DNA from: Clusia tigrina | Taxonomy: Eukaryota > Arthropoda > Insecta > Diptera > Clusiidae | Length of the DNA: 64,000 nucleotides | NCBI GenBank assembly: GCA_920105625.2 | Contig: OV050032.1 | Coordinates: 110,964,542-111,028,541 of the forward strand | Direction: 5' to 3' | Part shown: positions 1-10,550 of the stretch, in pieces | Numbering within the stretch: the stretch's first letter is position 1 | Layout: the number at the start of each line of letters is the position of its first letter | Translations under genes and position numbers: made by a program | The notes under the pieces: generated by a model | Told to the model about the DNA's origin: nothing | Database searches by the model: none | The model's input: only the letters and a program-made list of their open reading frames with translations

Positions 1-196
1 TTGGCAACATACAAATGCTTGTAACTTTTTACTGGAGCGTCATAAAACCTTGAAATTTTGTACAATAAAGTACTCGAGCCTCTTGTCAATTTAGGCCATC
101 GCACAAAGCTATGCTACCCTTGAGTCCCAAATCAAACACTGATAAAACTTTAAATGGCCCTAACTTCTTTACGGTACGTCCTACACCTATCAAAGT
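1..196 (+). repeat. Left-edge monomer with a 1-bp deletion
   Basis: The repeat begins with TGGCAAC at base 2; base 1 is the last base of the preceding, unseen monomer. The unit is 195 bp because the usual TTTTGTAACAATAAAG reads TTTTGTACAATAAAG near base 61. This shows that the array continues leftward beyond the window. Confidence 0.85.
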
Positions 197-392
197 TTGC
201 AACATACAAATGCTTGTAACTTTTTACTGGAGCGTCATAAAACCTTGAAATTTTGTAACAATAAAGTACTCGAGCGTCTTGTCAATTTAAGCTATCGCTC
301 AAAGCTATGCTACCCTAGAGTCCCAAATCAAACACTGATAAAACTTCAAACGCCCCTAACGTCTTTACGGTACGTCCTACACCTATCAAAGT
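197..392 (+). repeat. Reference monomer (class A) and key to variant classes
   Basis: Counted from TTG at 197, this unit is 196 bp. Constant parts lie at about 1-72 (CATACAAATGC, CTGGAGCGTC, GAAATTTTG, ACAATAAAG), 106-120 (CAAAGCTATGCTACC), 125-157 and 172-196 (CGGTACGTCC). Diagnostic marks: A, CGAGCCTC + AAGCTATC + CCTAGAG + AACGTC; B, CGAGCATC then TTGATAC or TGGATAC after it; C, CACGAGTC and CAAAAT end; D, CTAGAATCCC; E, ATCGATC + ATGGTCC + CGGCTT; F, TACCCGA; G, CTTGGC + CACACGCC; H, AGACTATCACTC; I, CTCGATCATC; J, CGAGATTCTTGG; K, GGAGAGTC; L, AACATTC + ATCGTTC; M, CCATAGAG + CGCCTC; N, GAGTCTCTTG + TTTTATAC + CACCAATC; O, AACATTGAA + TCTCTGG; P, TTGTACTGG (-8) + CCATATC; Q, CCATTGAG; R, 252 bp; S, CGAGCCTC + AAGCCATC + CCTTGAG + ACTTCTATAC. 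Confidence 0.93.
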
Positions 393-1764
393 TTGCAACA
401 TACAAATGCTTGTAACTTTTTACTGGAGCGTCATAAAACCTTGAAATTTTGTAATAATAAAGTACTCGAGCATCTTGTCAATTTAAGCCATCGCTCAAAG
501 CTATGCTACCCTAGAGTCCCAAATCAAACACTGATAAAACTTCAAATGGCCCTAACTTCTATACGGTACGTCCTACACCTATCAAAGTTGGATACATACA
601 AATGCTTGTAACTTTTTACTGGAGCGTCATAAAACCTTGAAATTTTGTAACAATAAAGTACACGAGTCTCTTGTCAATTTAAGCTATCGCTCAGAGCTAT
701 GCTACCCTTGAGTCCCAAATTAAACACTGATAAAACTTCAAACGCCCCTAACTTCTATACGGTACGTCCTACACCTATCAAAATTTGCAACATACAAATG
801 CTTGTAACTTTTTACTGGAGCGTCATAAAACCTTGAAATTTTGTAACAATAAAGTACTCGAGCCTCTTGTCAATTTAAGCTATCGCTCAAAGCTATGCTA
901 CCCTAGAGTCCCAAATCAAACACTGATAAAACTTCAAATGGCCCTAACTTCTATACGGTACGTCCTACACCTATCAAAGTTTGCAACATACAAATGCTTG
1001 TAACTTTTTACTGGAGCGTCATAAAACCTTGAAATTTTGTAATAATAAAGTACTCGAGCATCTTGTCAATTTAAGCCATCGCTCAAAGCTATGCTACCCT
1101 AGAGTCCCAAATCAAACACTGATAAAACTTCAAATGGCCCTAACTTCTATACGGTACGTCCTACACCTATCAAAGTTGGATACATACAAATGCTTGTAAC
1201 TTTTTACTGGAGCGTCATAAAACCTTGAAATTTTGTAACAATAAAGTACACGAGTCTCTTGTCAATTTAAGCTATCGCTCAGAGCTATGCTACCCTTGAG
1301 TCCCAAATTAAACACTGATAAAACTTCAAACGCCCCTAACTTCTACACGGTACGTCCTACACCTATCAAAATTTGCAACATACAAATGCTTGTAACTTTT
1401 TACTGGAGCGTCATAAAACCTTGAAATTTTGTAACAATAAACTACTCGAGCCTCTTGTCAATTTAAGCTATCGCTCAAAGCTATGCTACCCTAGAGTCCC
1501 AAATAAAACACTGATAAAACTTCAAACGCCCCTAACGTCTTTACGGTACGTCCTACACCTATCAAAGTTTGCAACATAAAAATGCTTGTAACTTTTTACT
1601 GGAGCGTCATAAAACCTTGAAATTTTGTAACAATAAAGTACTCGATCATCTTGTCAATTTAAGCCATCGCTCAAAGCTATGCTACCCTAGAGTCCCAAAT
1701 CAAACACTGATAAAACTTCAAATGGCCCTAACTTCTATACGGTACGTTCTACACCTATCAAAGT
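197..1764 (+). repeat. A-B-C trimer higher-order repeat, 588-bp period
   Basis: Monomers at 197 (A), 393 (B) and 589 (C) are followed by the same series at 785, 981 and 1177, and by A-B at 1373 and 1569. C monomers at 589 and 1177 share private marks (CAGAGCTATG, CCAAATTAAAC), so whole trimers were copied rather than single units. The monomer at 785 is an A/B mixture: it has the A left part but ATGGCC and TTCTATAC in its right part. The third trimer is broken, because its C position at 1765 carries a different variant (AAATATTG, TTTAGGCC, AACGCGCC). Confidence 0.88.
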
Positions 1765-3528
1765 TTGATACATACAAATGCTTGTAACTTTTTACTGGAG
1801 CGTCATAAAATATTGAAATTTTGTAACAATAAAGTACTCGAGTCTCTTGTCAATTTAGGCCATCGCTCAAAGCTATGCTACCCTTGAGTCCCAAATCAAA
1901 CACTGATAAAACTTCAAACGCGCCTAACTTCTTTACGGTACGTCCTACACCTATCAAAGTTTGCAACATACAAATGCTTGTAACTTTTTACTGGAGCGTC
2001 ATAAAACCTTGAAATTTTGTAACAATAAAGTACTCGAGCCTCTTGTCAATTTAAGCCATCGCTCAAAGCTATGCTACCCTTGAGTCCCAAATGAAACACT
2101 GATAAAACTTCAAACGCCCCTAACTTCTATACGGTACGTCCTACACCTATCAAAATTTGCAAAATACAAATGCTTGTAACTTTTTACTGGAGCGTCATAA
2201 AACCTTGAAATTTTGTAACAATAAAATACTCGAGCCTCTTGTCAATTTAAGCTATCGCTCAAAGCTATGCTACCCTAGAATCCCAAATCAAACACTGACA
2301 AAACTTCAAATGGCCCTAACTTCTATATGGTACGTCCTACACCTATCAAAGTTGGCAACATACAAATGCTTGTAACTTTTTACTGGAGCGTCATAAAACC
2401 TTGAAATTTTGTAACAATAAAGTACTCGAGCCTCTTGTCAATTTAGACTATCACTCAAAGCTATGCTACCCTTGAGTCCCAAATCAAACACTGATAAAAC
2501 TTCAAATGGCCCTAACTTCTTTACGGTACGTCCTACACCTATCAAAGTTTGCAACATACAAATGCTTGTAACATTTTACTGGAGCGTCATAAAACTTTGA
2601 AATTTTGTAACAATAAACTACTCGAGCCTCTTGTCAATTTAAGCTATCGCTCAAAGCTATGCTACCCTAGAGTCCCAAATAAAACACTGATAAAACTTCA
2701 AACGCCCCTAACGTCTTTACGGTACGTCCTACACCTATCAAAGTTTGCAACATAAAAATGCTTGTAACTTTTTACTGGAGCGTCATAAAACCTTGAAATT
2801 TTGTAACAATAAAGTACTCGATCATCTTGTCAATTGAAGCCATCGCTCAAAGCTATGCTACCCTAGAGTCCCAAATCAAACACTGATAAAACTTCAAATG
2901 GCCCTAACTTCTATACGGTACGTTCTACACCTATCAAAGTTTGATACATACAAATGCTTGTAACTTTTTACTGGAGCGTCATAAAATATTGAAATTTTGT
3001 AACAATAAAGTACTCGAGTCTCTTGTCAATTTAGGCCATCGCTCAAAGCTATGCTACCCTTGAGTCCCAAATCAAACACTGATAAAACTTCAAACGCGCC
3101 TAACTTCTTTACGGTACGTCCTACACCTATCAAAGTTTGCAACATACAAATGCTTGTAACTTTTTACTGGAGCGTCATAAAACCTTGAAATTTTGTAACA
3201 ATAAAGTACTCGAGCCTCTTGTCAATTTAAGCCATCGCTCAAAGCTATGCTACCCTTGAGTCCCAAATGAAACACTGATAAAACTTCAAACGCCCCTAAC
3301 TTCTATACGGTACGTCCTACACCTATCAAAATTTGCAAAATACAAATGCTTGTAACTTTTTACTGGAGCGTCATAAAACCTTGAAATTTTGTAACAATAA
3401 AATACTCGAGCCTCTTGTCAATTTAAGCTATCGCTCAAAGCTATGCTACCCTAGAATCCCAAATCAAACACTGACAAAACTTCAAATGGCCCTAACTTCT
3501 ATACGGTACGTCCTACACCTATCAAAGT
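1373..3528 (+). repeat. Five-monomer segment repeated at 1,176-bp (six-monomer) spacing
   Basis: Monomers at 1373, 1569, 1765, 1961 and 2157 reappear in order at 2549, 2745, 2941, 3137 and 3333. They share rare marks: ATAAACTACTCG, AACATAAAAATGC, AAATATTGAAA, AACGCGCC, CCCAAATGAAAC and TTGCAAAATAC. The sixth position differs: 2353 is class H and 3529 is class E. Differences between copies are few, for example TAACATTTTAC and AAACTTTG only in the second copy. Confidence 0.87.
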
Positions 3529-4704
3529 TGGCAACATACAAATGCTTGTATCTTTTTACTGGAGCGTTATAAAACCTTGAAATTTTGTAACAATAAAGTA
3601 CTCGAGCCTCTTGTCAATTTAAGCTATCGATCAAAGCTATTCTACCCTAGAGTCCCAAATCAAACACTGATAAAACTTCAAATGGTCCTAACTTCTTTAC
3701 GGTACGGCTTACACCTATCAAAGTTTGCAACATACAAATGCTTGTAACTTTTTAGTGGAGCGTCATAAAACCTTGAAATTTTGTAACAATAAAGTACCCG
3801 ATCATCTTGTCAATTTAAGCCATCGCTCAAAGCTATGTTACCCTTGAGTCCCAAATCAAACACAGATAAAGCTCCAAATGGCCCTAACTTCTAAATGGTA
3901 CGTCCTACACCTATCAAAGTGTGCAACATACAAATGCTTATAACTTTTTACTGGAGCGTCATAAAACCTTGAAATTTTGTAACAATAAAGTACACGAGTC
4001 TCTTGTCAATTTAAGCTATCGTTCAAAGCTATGCTACTCTTGAGTCCCAAATCAAACACTGATAAAACTTCAAACGCCCCTAACTTCTATACGGTACGTC
4101 CTACACCTATCAAAATTTGCAACATACAAATGCTTGTAACTTTTTACTGGAGCGTCATAAAACCTTGAAATTTTGTAACAATAAAGTACTCGAGCCTCTT
4201 GTCAATTTAAGCTATCGCTCAAAGCTATGCTACCCTAGAATCCCAAATCAAACACTGACAAAACTTCAAATGGCCCTAACTTCTATACGGTACGTCCTAC
4301 ACCTATCAAAGTTGGCAACATACAAATGCTTGTAACTTTTTACTGGAGCGTCATAAAACCTTGAAATTTTGTAACAATAAAGTACTCGAGCCTCTTGTCA
4401 ATTTAAGCTATCGATCAAAGCTATGCTAACCTAGAGTCCCAAATCAAACACTGATAAAACTTCAAATGGTCCTAACTTCTTTACGGTACGGCTTACACCT
4501 ATCAAAGTTTGCAACATACAAATGCTTGTAACTTTTTAGTGGAGCGTCATAAAACCTTGAAATTTTGTAACAATAAAGTACCCGATCATCTTGTCAATTT
4601 AAGCCATCGCTCAAGGCTATGCTACCCTTGAGTCCCAAATCAAACACTGATAAAGCTCCAAATGGCCCTAACTTCTATATGGTACGTCCTACACCTATCA
4701 AAGT
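3333..4704 (+). repeat. D-E-F segment repeated at 784-bp (four-monomer) spacing
   Basis: Monomers at 3333 (D), 3529 (E) and 3725 (F) match those at 4117, 4313 and 4509. Shared marks are CTGACAAAAC in D, ATCGATC with CGGCTT in E, and TTTTTAGTGGAGC with GATAAAGCTCC in F. The unit between the copies, at 3921, is C-like with ATCGTTC and CTCTTGAG, and its best match is the monomer at 5685. Confidence 0.82.
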
Positions 4705-7700
4705 GTGCAACATACAAATGCTTGTAACTTTTTACTGGAGCGTCATAAAACCTTAAAATTTTGTAACATTAAAGTACTCGAGCCTCTTGGCAATTTAGGC
4801 CATCGCTCAAAGCTATGCTACCCTTGAGTCCCAAATCAAACACTGATAAAACTTCACACGCCCCTAACTTCTATACGGTACGTCCTACACCTATCAAAGT
4901 TTGCAACATACAAATGCTTGTAACTTTTTACTGGAGCGCCATAAAACCTTGAAATTTTGTAACAATAAAGTACTCGAGCCTCTTGTCAATTTAGACTATC
5001 ACTCAAAGCTATGCTACCCTTGAGTCCCAAATCAAACACTGATAAAACTTCAAATGGCCCTAACTTCTTTACGGTACGTCCTACACCTATCACAGTTTGC
5101 AACATACAAATGCTTGTAACTTTTTACTGGAGCGTCATAAAACCTTGAAATTTTGTAACAATAAAGTACTCGAGCCTCTTGTCAATTTAAGCTATCGCTC
5201 AAAGTTATGCTACTCTAGAGTCCCAAATCAAACACTGATAAAACTTCAAACGCCCCTAACGTCTTTACGGTACGTCCTACACCTATCAAAGTTTGCAACA
5301 TACAAATGCTTGTAACTTTTTACTGGAGCGCCATAAAATCTTGAAATTTTGTAACAATAAAGTACTCGATCATCTTGTCAATTTAAGCCATCGCTCAAAG
5401 CTATGCTACCCTAGAGTCCCAAATCAAACACTGATAAAACTTCAAATGGTCCTAACTTCTTTACGGTACGGCTTACACCTATCAAAGTTTGCAACATACA
5501 AATGCTTGTAACTTTTTAGTGGAGCGTCATAAAACCTTGAAATTTTGTAACAATAAAGTACCCGATCATCTTGTCAATTTAAGCCATCGCTCAAAGCTAT
5601 GCTACCCTTGAGTCCCAAATCAAACACTGATAAAGCTCCAAATGGCCCTAACTTCTATATGGTACGTCCTACACCTATCAAAGTGTGCAACATACAAATG
5701 CTTGTAACTTTTTACTGGAGCGTCATAAAACCTTGAAATTTTGTAACAATAAAGAACACGAGTCTCTTGTCAATTTAAGCTATCGTTCAAAGCTATGCTA
5801 CTCTTGAGTCCCAAATCAAACACTGATAAAACTTCAAACGCCCCTAACTTCTATACGGTACGTCCTACACCTATCAAAATTTGCAACATACAAATGCTTG
5901 TAACTTTTTACTGGAGCGTCATAAAACCTTGAAATTTTGTAACAATAAAGTACTCGAGCCTCTTGTCAATTTAAGCTATCGCTCAAAGCTATGCTACCCT
6001 AGAATCCCAAATCAAACACTGACAAAACTTCAAATGGCCCTAACTTCTATACGGTACGTCCTACACCTATCAAAGTTGGCAACATACAAATGCTTGTAAC
6101 TTTTTACTGGAGCGTCATAAAACCTTCAAATTTTGTAACAATAAAGTACTCGAGCCTCTTGTCAATTTAAGCTATCGATCAAAGCTATGCTACCCTAGAG
6201 TCCCAAATCAAACACTGATAAAACTTCAAATGGTCCTAACTTCTTTACGGTACGGCTTACACCTATCAAAGTTTGCAACATACAAATGCTTGTAACTTTT
6301 TAGTGGAGCGTCATAAAACCTTGAAATTTTGTAACAATAAAGTACCCGATCATCTTGTCAATTTAAGCCATCGCTCAAAGCTATGCTACCCTTGAGTCCC
6401 AACTCAAACACTGATAAAGCTCCAAATGGCCCTAACTTCTATATGGTACGTCCTACACCCATCAAAGCTTGTAACTTTTTACTGGAGCGTCATAAAACCT
6501 TGAAATTTGTAACAATAAAGTACTCGAGCCTCTTGGCAATTTAGGCCATCGCTCAAAGCTATGCTACCCTTGAGTCCCAAATCAAACACTGATAAAACTT
6601 CACACGCCCCTAACTTCTATACGGTACGTCCTACACCTATCAAAGTTGGCAACATACAAATGCTTGTAACTTTTTATTGGAGCGTCATAAAACCTTGAAA
6701 TTTTGTAACAATAAAGAACTCGAGCCTCTTGTCAATTTAGACTATCACTCAAAGCTATGCTACCCTTGAGTCCCAAATCAAACACTGATAAAACTTCAAA
6801 TGGCCCTAACTTATTTACGGTACGTCCTACACCTATCAAAGTTTGCAACATACAAATGCTTGTAACTTTTTACTGGAGCGTCATAAAACCTTGAAATTTT
6901 GTAACAATAAAGTACTCGAGCCTCTTGTCAATTTAAGCTATCGCTCAAAGCTATGCTACCCTAGAGTCCCAAATCAAACACTGATAAAACTTCAAACGCC
7001 CCTAACGTCTTTACGGTACGTCCTACACCTATCAAAGTTTGCAACATACAAATGCTTGTAACTTTTTACTGGAGCGTCATAAAACCTTGAAATTTTGTAA
7101 CAATAAAGTACTCGAGCCTCTTGTCAATTTAAACCATCGCTCAAAGCTATGCTACCATAGAGTCCCAAATCAAACACTGATAAAACTTCAAACGCCCCTA
7201 ACTTCTATACGGTACGTCCTACACCTATCAAAATTTGCAACATACAAATGCTTGTAACTTTTTACTGGAGCGTCATAAAACCTTGAAATTTTGTAACAAT
7301 AAAGTACTCGAGCCTCTTGTCAATTTAAGCTATCGCTCAAAGCTATGCTACCCTAGAATCCCAAATCAAACACTGACAAAACTTCAAATGGCCCTAACTT
7401 CTATACGGTACGTCCTACACCTATCAAAGTTGGCAACATACAAATGCTTGTAACTTTTTACTGGAGCGTCATAAAACCTTGAAATTTTGTAACAATAAAG
7501 TACTCGAGCCTCTTGTCAATTTAAGCTATCGATCAAAGCTATGCTACCCTAGAGTCCCAAATCAAACACTGATAAAACTTCAAATGGTCCTAACTTCTTT
7601 ACGGTACGGCTTACACCTATCAAAGTTTGCAACATACAAATGCTTGTAACTTTTTAGTGGAGCGTCATAAAACCTTGAAATTTTGTAACAATAAAGTACC

Positions 7701-8402
7701 CGATCATCTTGTCAATTTAAGCCATCGCTCAAAGCTATGCTACCCTTGAGTCCGAAATCAAACACTGATAAAGCTCCAAATGGCCCTAACTTCTATATGG
7801 TACGTCCTACACCCATCAAAGTGTGCAACATACAAATGCTTGTAACTTTTTACTGGAGCGTCATAAAACCTTGAAATTTTGTAGTACTCGAGCCTCTTGG
7901 CAATTTAGGCCATCGCTCAAAGCTATGCTACCCTTGAGTCCCAAATCAAACACTGATAAAACTTCACACGCCCCTAACTTCTATACGGTACGTCCTACAC
8001 CTATCAAAGTTGGCAGCATACAAATGCTTGTAACTTTTTACTGGAGTGTCATAAAACCTTGAAATTTTGTAACAATAAAGTACTCGAGCCTCTTGTCAAT
8101 TTAGACTATCACTCAAAGCTATGCTACCCTTGAGTCCTAACTCAAACACTGATAAAACTTCAAATGGCCCTAACTTCTTTACGGTACGTCCTACACCTAT
8201 CAAAGTTTGCAACATACAAATGCTTGTAACTTTTTACTGGAGCGTCATAAAACCTTGAAATTTTGTAACAATAAAGTACTCGAGCCTCTTGTCAATTTAA
8301 GCTATCGCTCAAAGCTATGCTACCCTAGAGTCCCAAATCAAACATTGATAAAACTTCAAACGCCCCTAACGTCTTTACGGTACGTCCTACACCTATCAAA
8401 GT
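4117..8402 (+). repeat. D-E-F-G-H-A six-monomer cassette, three copies
   Basis: The ordered series D-E-F-G-H-A starts at 4117, 5881 and 7235. Copies one and two are separated by three extra monomers (I-type at 5293, F at 5489, C-like at 5685), giving 1,764-bp spacing. Copies two and three are separated by a single monomer at 7039 (TTTAAACC, CCATAGAG). The second copy's G monomer is shortened by 18 bp, so that spacing is 1,354 bp rather than 1,372. The third copy's G monomer has an independent 8-bp loss. Confidence 0.86.
6469..6646 (+). repeat. Shortened G monomer, 178 bp
   Basis: The usual start is largely absent: CCCATCAAAGCTTGTAAC reads straight from the end of the preceding unit into CTTGTAAC, a loss of about 17 bp. 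A further single base is missing in CTTGAAATTTGTAAC. Together these account for the 18-bp deficit relative to the equivalent monomer at 4705. Confidence 0.82.
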
Positions 8403-9186
8403 TTGCAACATACAAATGCTTGCAACTTTTTACTGGAGCGTCATAAAACCTTGAAATTTTGTAACAATAAAATATTCGAGCCTCTTGTCAATTGAAGCCA
8501 TCGCTCAAAGCTATGCTACCCTTGAGTCCCAAATAAAACACTGATAAAACTTCAAACGCCCCTAACTTCTATACGATACGTCCTACACCTATCAAAGTTG
8601 GCAACATACAAATGCTTGTAACTTTTTACTGGAGCGTCATAAAACCTTGAAATTTTGTAACAATAAAGTACTCGAGATTCTTGGCAATTTAGGCCATCGC
8701 TCAAAGCTATGCTACCCTTGAGTCCCAAATCAAACACTGATAAAACTTCAAACGCCCCTAACTTCTATACGGTACGTCCTACACCTATCAAAGTTGGCAA
8801 CATACAAATGCTTGTAACGTTTTACTGGAGAGTCATAAAACCTTGAAATTTTGTAACAATAAAGTACTCGAGCCTCTTGTCAATTTAAGCTATCGCTCAA
8901 AGCTATGCTACCCTAGAATCCCAAATCAAACACTGATAAAACTTCAAATGGCCCTAACTTCTATACGGTACGTCCTACACCTATCAAAGTTGGCAACATA
9001 CAAATGCTTGTAACTTTTTACTGGAGCGTCATAAAACCTTGAAATTTTGTAACAATAAAGTACTCGAGCCTCTTGTCAATTTAAGCTATCGATCAAAGCT
9101 ATGCTACCCTAGAGTCCCAAATCAAACACTGATAAAACTTCAAATGGTCCTAACTTCTTTACGGCACGGCTTACACCTATCAAAGT
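7823..9186 (+). repeat. 1,364-bp tandem duplication, copy 1
   Basis: Order G-H-A-S-J-K-E. The G monomer lacks 8 bp: TTTTGTAACAATAAAGTACT becomes TTTTGTAGTACT. The deletion could be placed at either GTA, so it has a 3-bp microhomology. Length is seven monomers minus 8 bp. This copy holds the first class J monomer (8599) and the first class K monomer (8795) of the window. Confidence 0.9.
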
Positions 9187-10550
9187 TTGCAACATACAAA
9201 TGCTTGTAACTTTTTACTGGAGCGTCATAAAACCTTGAAATTTTGTAGTACTCGAGCCTCTTGGCAATTTAGGCCATCGCTCAAAGCTATGCTACCCTTG
9301 AGTCCCAAATCAAACACTGATAAAACTTCACACGCCCCTAACTTCTATACGGTACGTCCTACACCTATCAAAGTTGGCAACATACAAATGCTTGTAACTT
9401 TTTACTGGAGCGTCATAAAACCTTGAAATTTTGTAACAATAAAGTACTCGAGCCTCTTGTCAATTTAGACTATCACTCAAAGCTATGCTACCCTTGAGTC
9501 CTAACTCAAACACTGATAAAACTTCAAATGGCCCTAACTTCTTTACGGTACGTCCTACACCTATCAAAGTTTGCAACATACAAATGCTTGTAACTTTTTA
9601 CTGGAGCGTCATAAAACCTTGAAATTTTGTAACAATAAAGTACTCGAGCCTCTTGTCAATTTAAGCTATCGCTCAAAGCTATGCTACCCTAGAGTCCCAA
9701 ATCAAACATTGATAAAACTTCAAACGCCCCTAACGTCTTTACGGTACGTCCTACACCTATCAAAGTTTGCAACATACAAATGCTTGCAACTTTTTACTGG
9801 AGCGTCATAAAACCTTGAAATTTTGTAACAATAAAGTACTCGAGCCTCTTGTCAATTTAAGCCATCGCTCAAAGCTATGCTACCCTTGAGTCCCAAATAA
9901 AACACTGATAAAACTTCAAACGCCCCTAACTTCTATACGGTACGTCCTACACCTATCAAAGTTGGCAACATACAAATGCTTGTAACTTTTTACTGGAGCG
10001 TCATAAAACCTTGAAATTTTGTAACAATAAAGTACTCGAGATTCTTGGCAATTTAGGCCATCGCTCAAAGCTATGCTACCCTTGAGTCCCAAATCAAACA
10101 CTGATAAAACTTCAAACGCCCCTAACTTCTATACGGTACGTCCTACACCTATCAAAGTTGGCAACATACAAATGCTTGTAACGTTTTACTGGAGAGTCAT
10201 AAAACCTTGAAATTTTGTAACAATAAAGTACTCGAGCCTCTTGTCAATTTAAGCTATCGCTCAAAGCTATGCTACCCTAGAATCCCAAATCAAACACTGA
10301 TAAAACTTCAAATGGCCCTAACTTCTATACGGTACGTCCTACACCTATCAAAGTTGGCAACATACAAATGCTTGTAACTTTTTACTGGAGCGTCATAAAA
10401 CCTTGAAATTTTGTAACAATAAAGTACTCGAGCCTCTTGTCAATTTAAGCTATCGATCAAAGCTATGCTACCCTAGAGTCCCAAATCAAACATCGATAAA
10501 ACTTCAAATGGTCCTAACTTCTTTACGGCACGGCTTACACTTATCAAAGT
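9187..10550 (+). repeat. 1,364-bp tandem duplication, copy 2
   Basis: The order G-H-A-S-J-K-E is repeated with the same 8-bp deletion (at about 9247). I saw about ten substitutions between the copies, for example GGCAGC/GGCAAC, AATATTCG/AGTACTCG, ATTGAAGCC/ATTTAAGCC, ACGATACG/ACGGTACG and ACACTGAT/ACATCGAT. Identity is therefore roughly 99%. Copy 2 abuts copy 1 head to tail and is followed by an F monomer at 10551. Confidence 0.9.

Noticed and set aside
208..221. TACAA-ATGC-TTGTA dyad as an operator or hairpin
   Set aside because: The arms are only 5 bp and the site is present in nearly every unit. It may aid protein binding, but there is no gene nearby for it to control and such short dyads arise by chance.
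197..392. CENP-B box in the monomer
   Set aside because: I looked for the TTCG....A..CGGG pattern on both strands of the main classes and did not find it. The nearest CCCGAG occurs only in class F and lacks the other required bases.
197..392. tRNA, 5S rRNA or Pol III-derived origin of the monomer
   Set aside because: I saw no convincing A box/B box pair (no GGTTCGA-like B box), no cloverleaf and no terminal CCA context. A covariance-model search could test this further.
197..415. Repeated open frames of 72 residues on the + strand, overlapping into the next monomer
   Set aside because: They start at TTG, end at the TAA in the following CTTGTAAC, and are a by-product of the repeat. As 196 is not a multiple of three, the frame shifts at each unit. 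Nothing suggests selection on the protein; variants change residues freely and small indels are tolerated.
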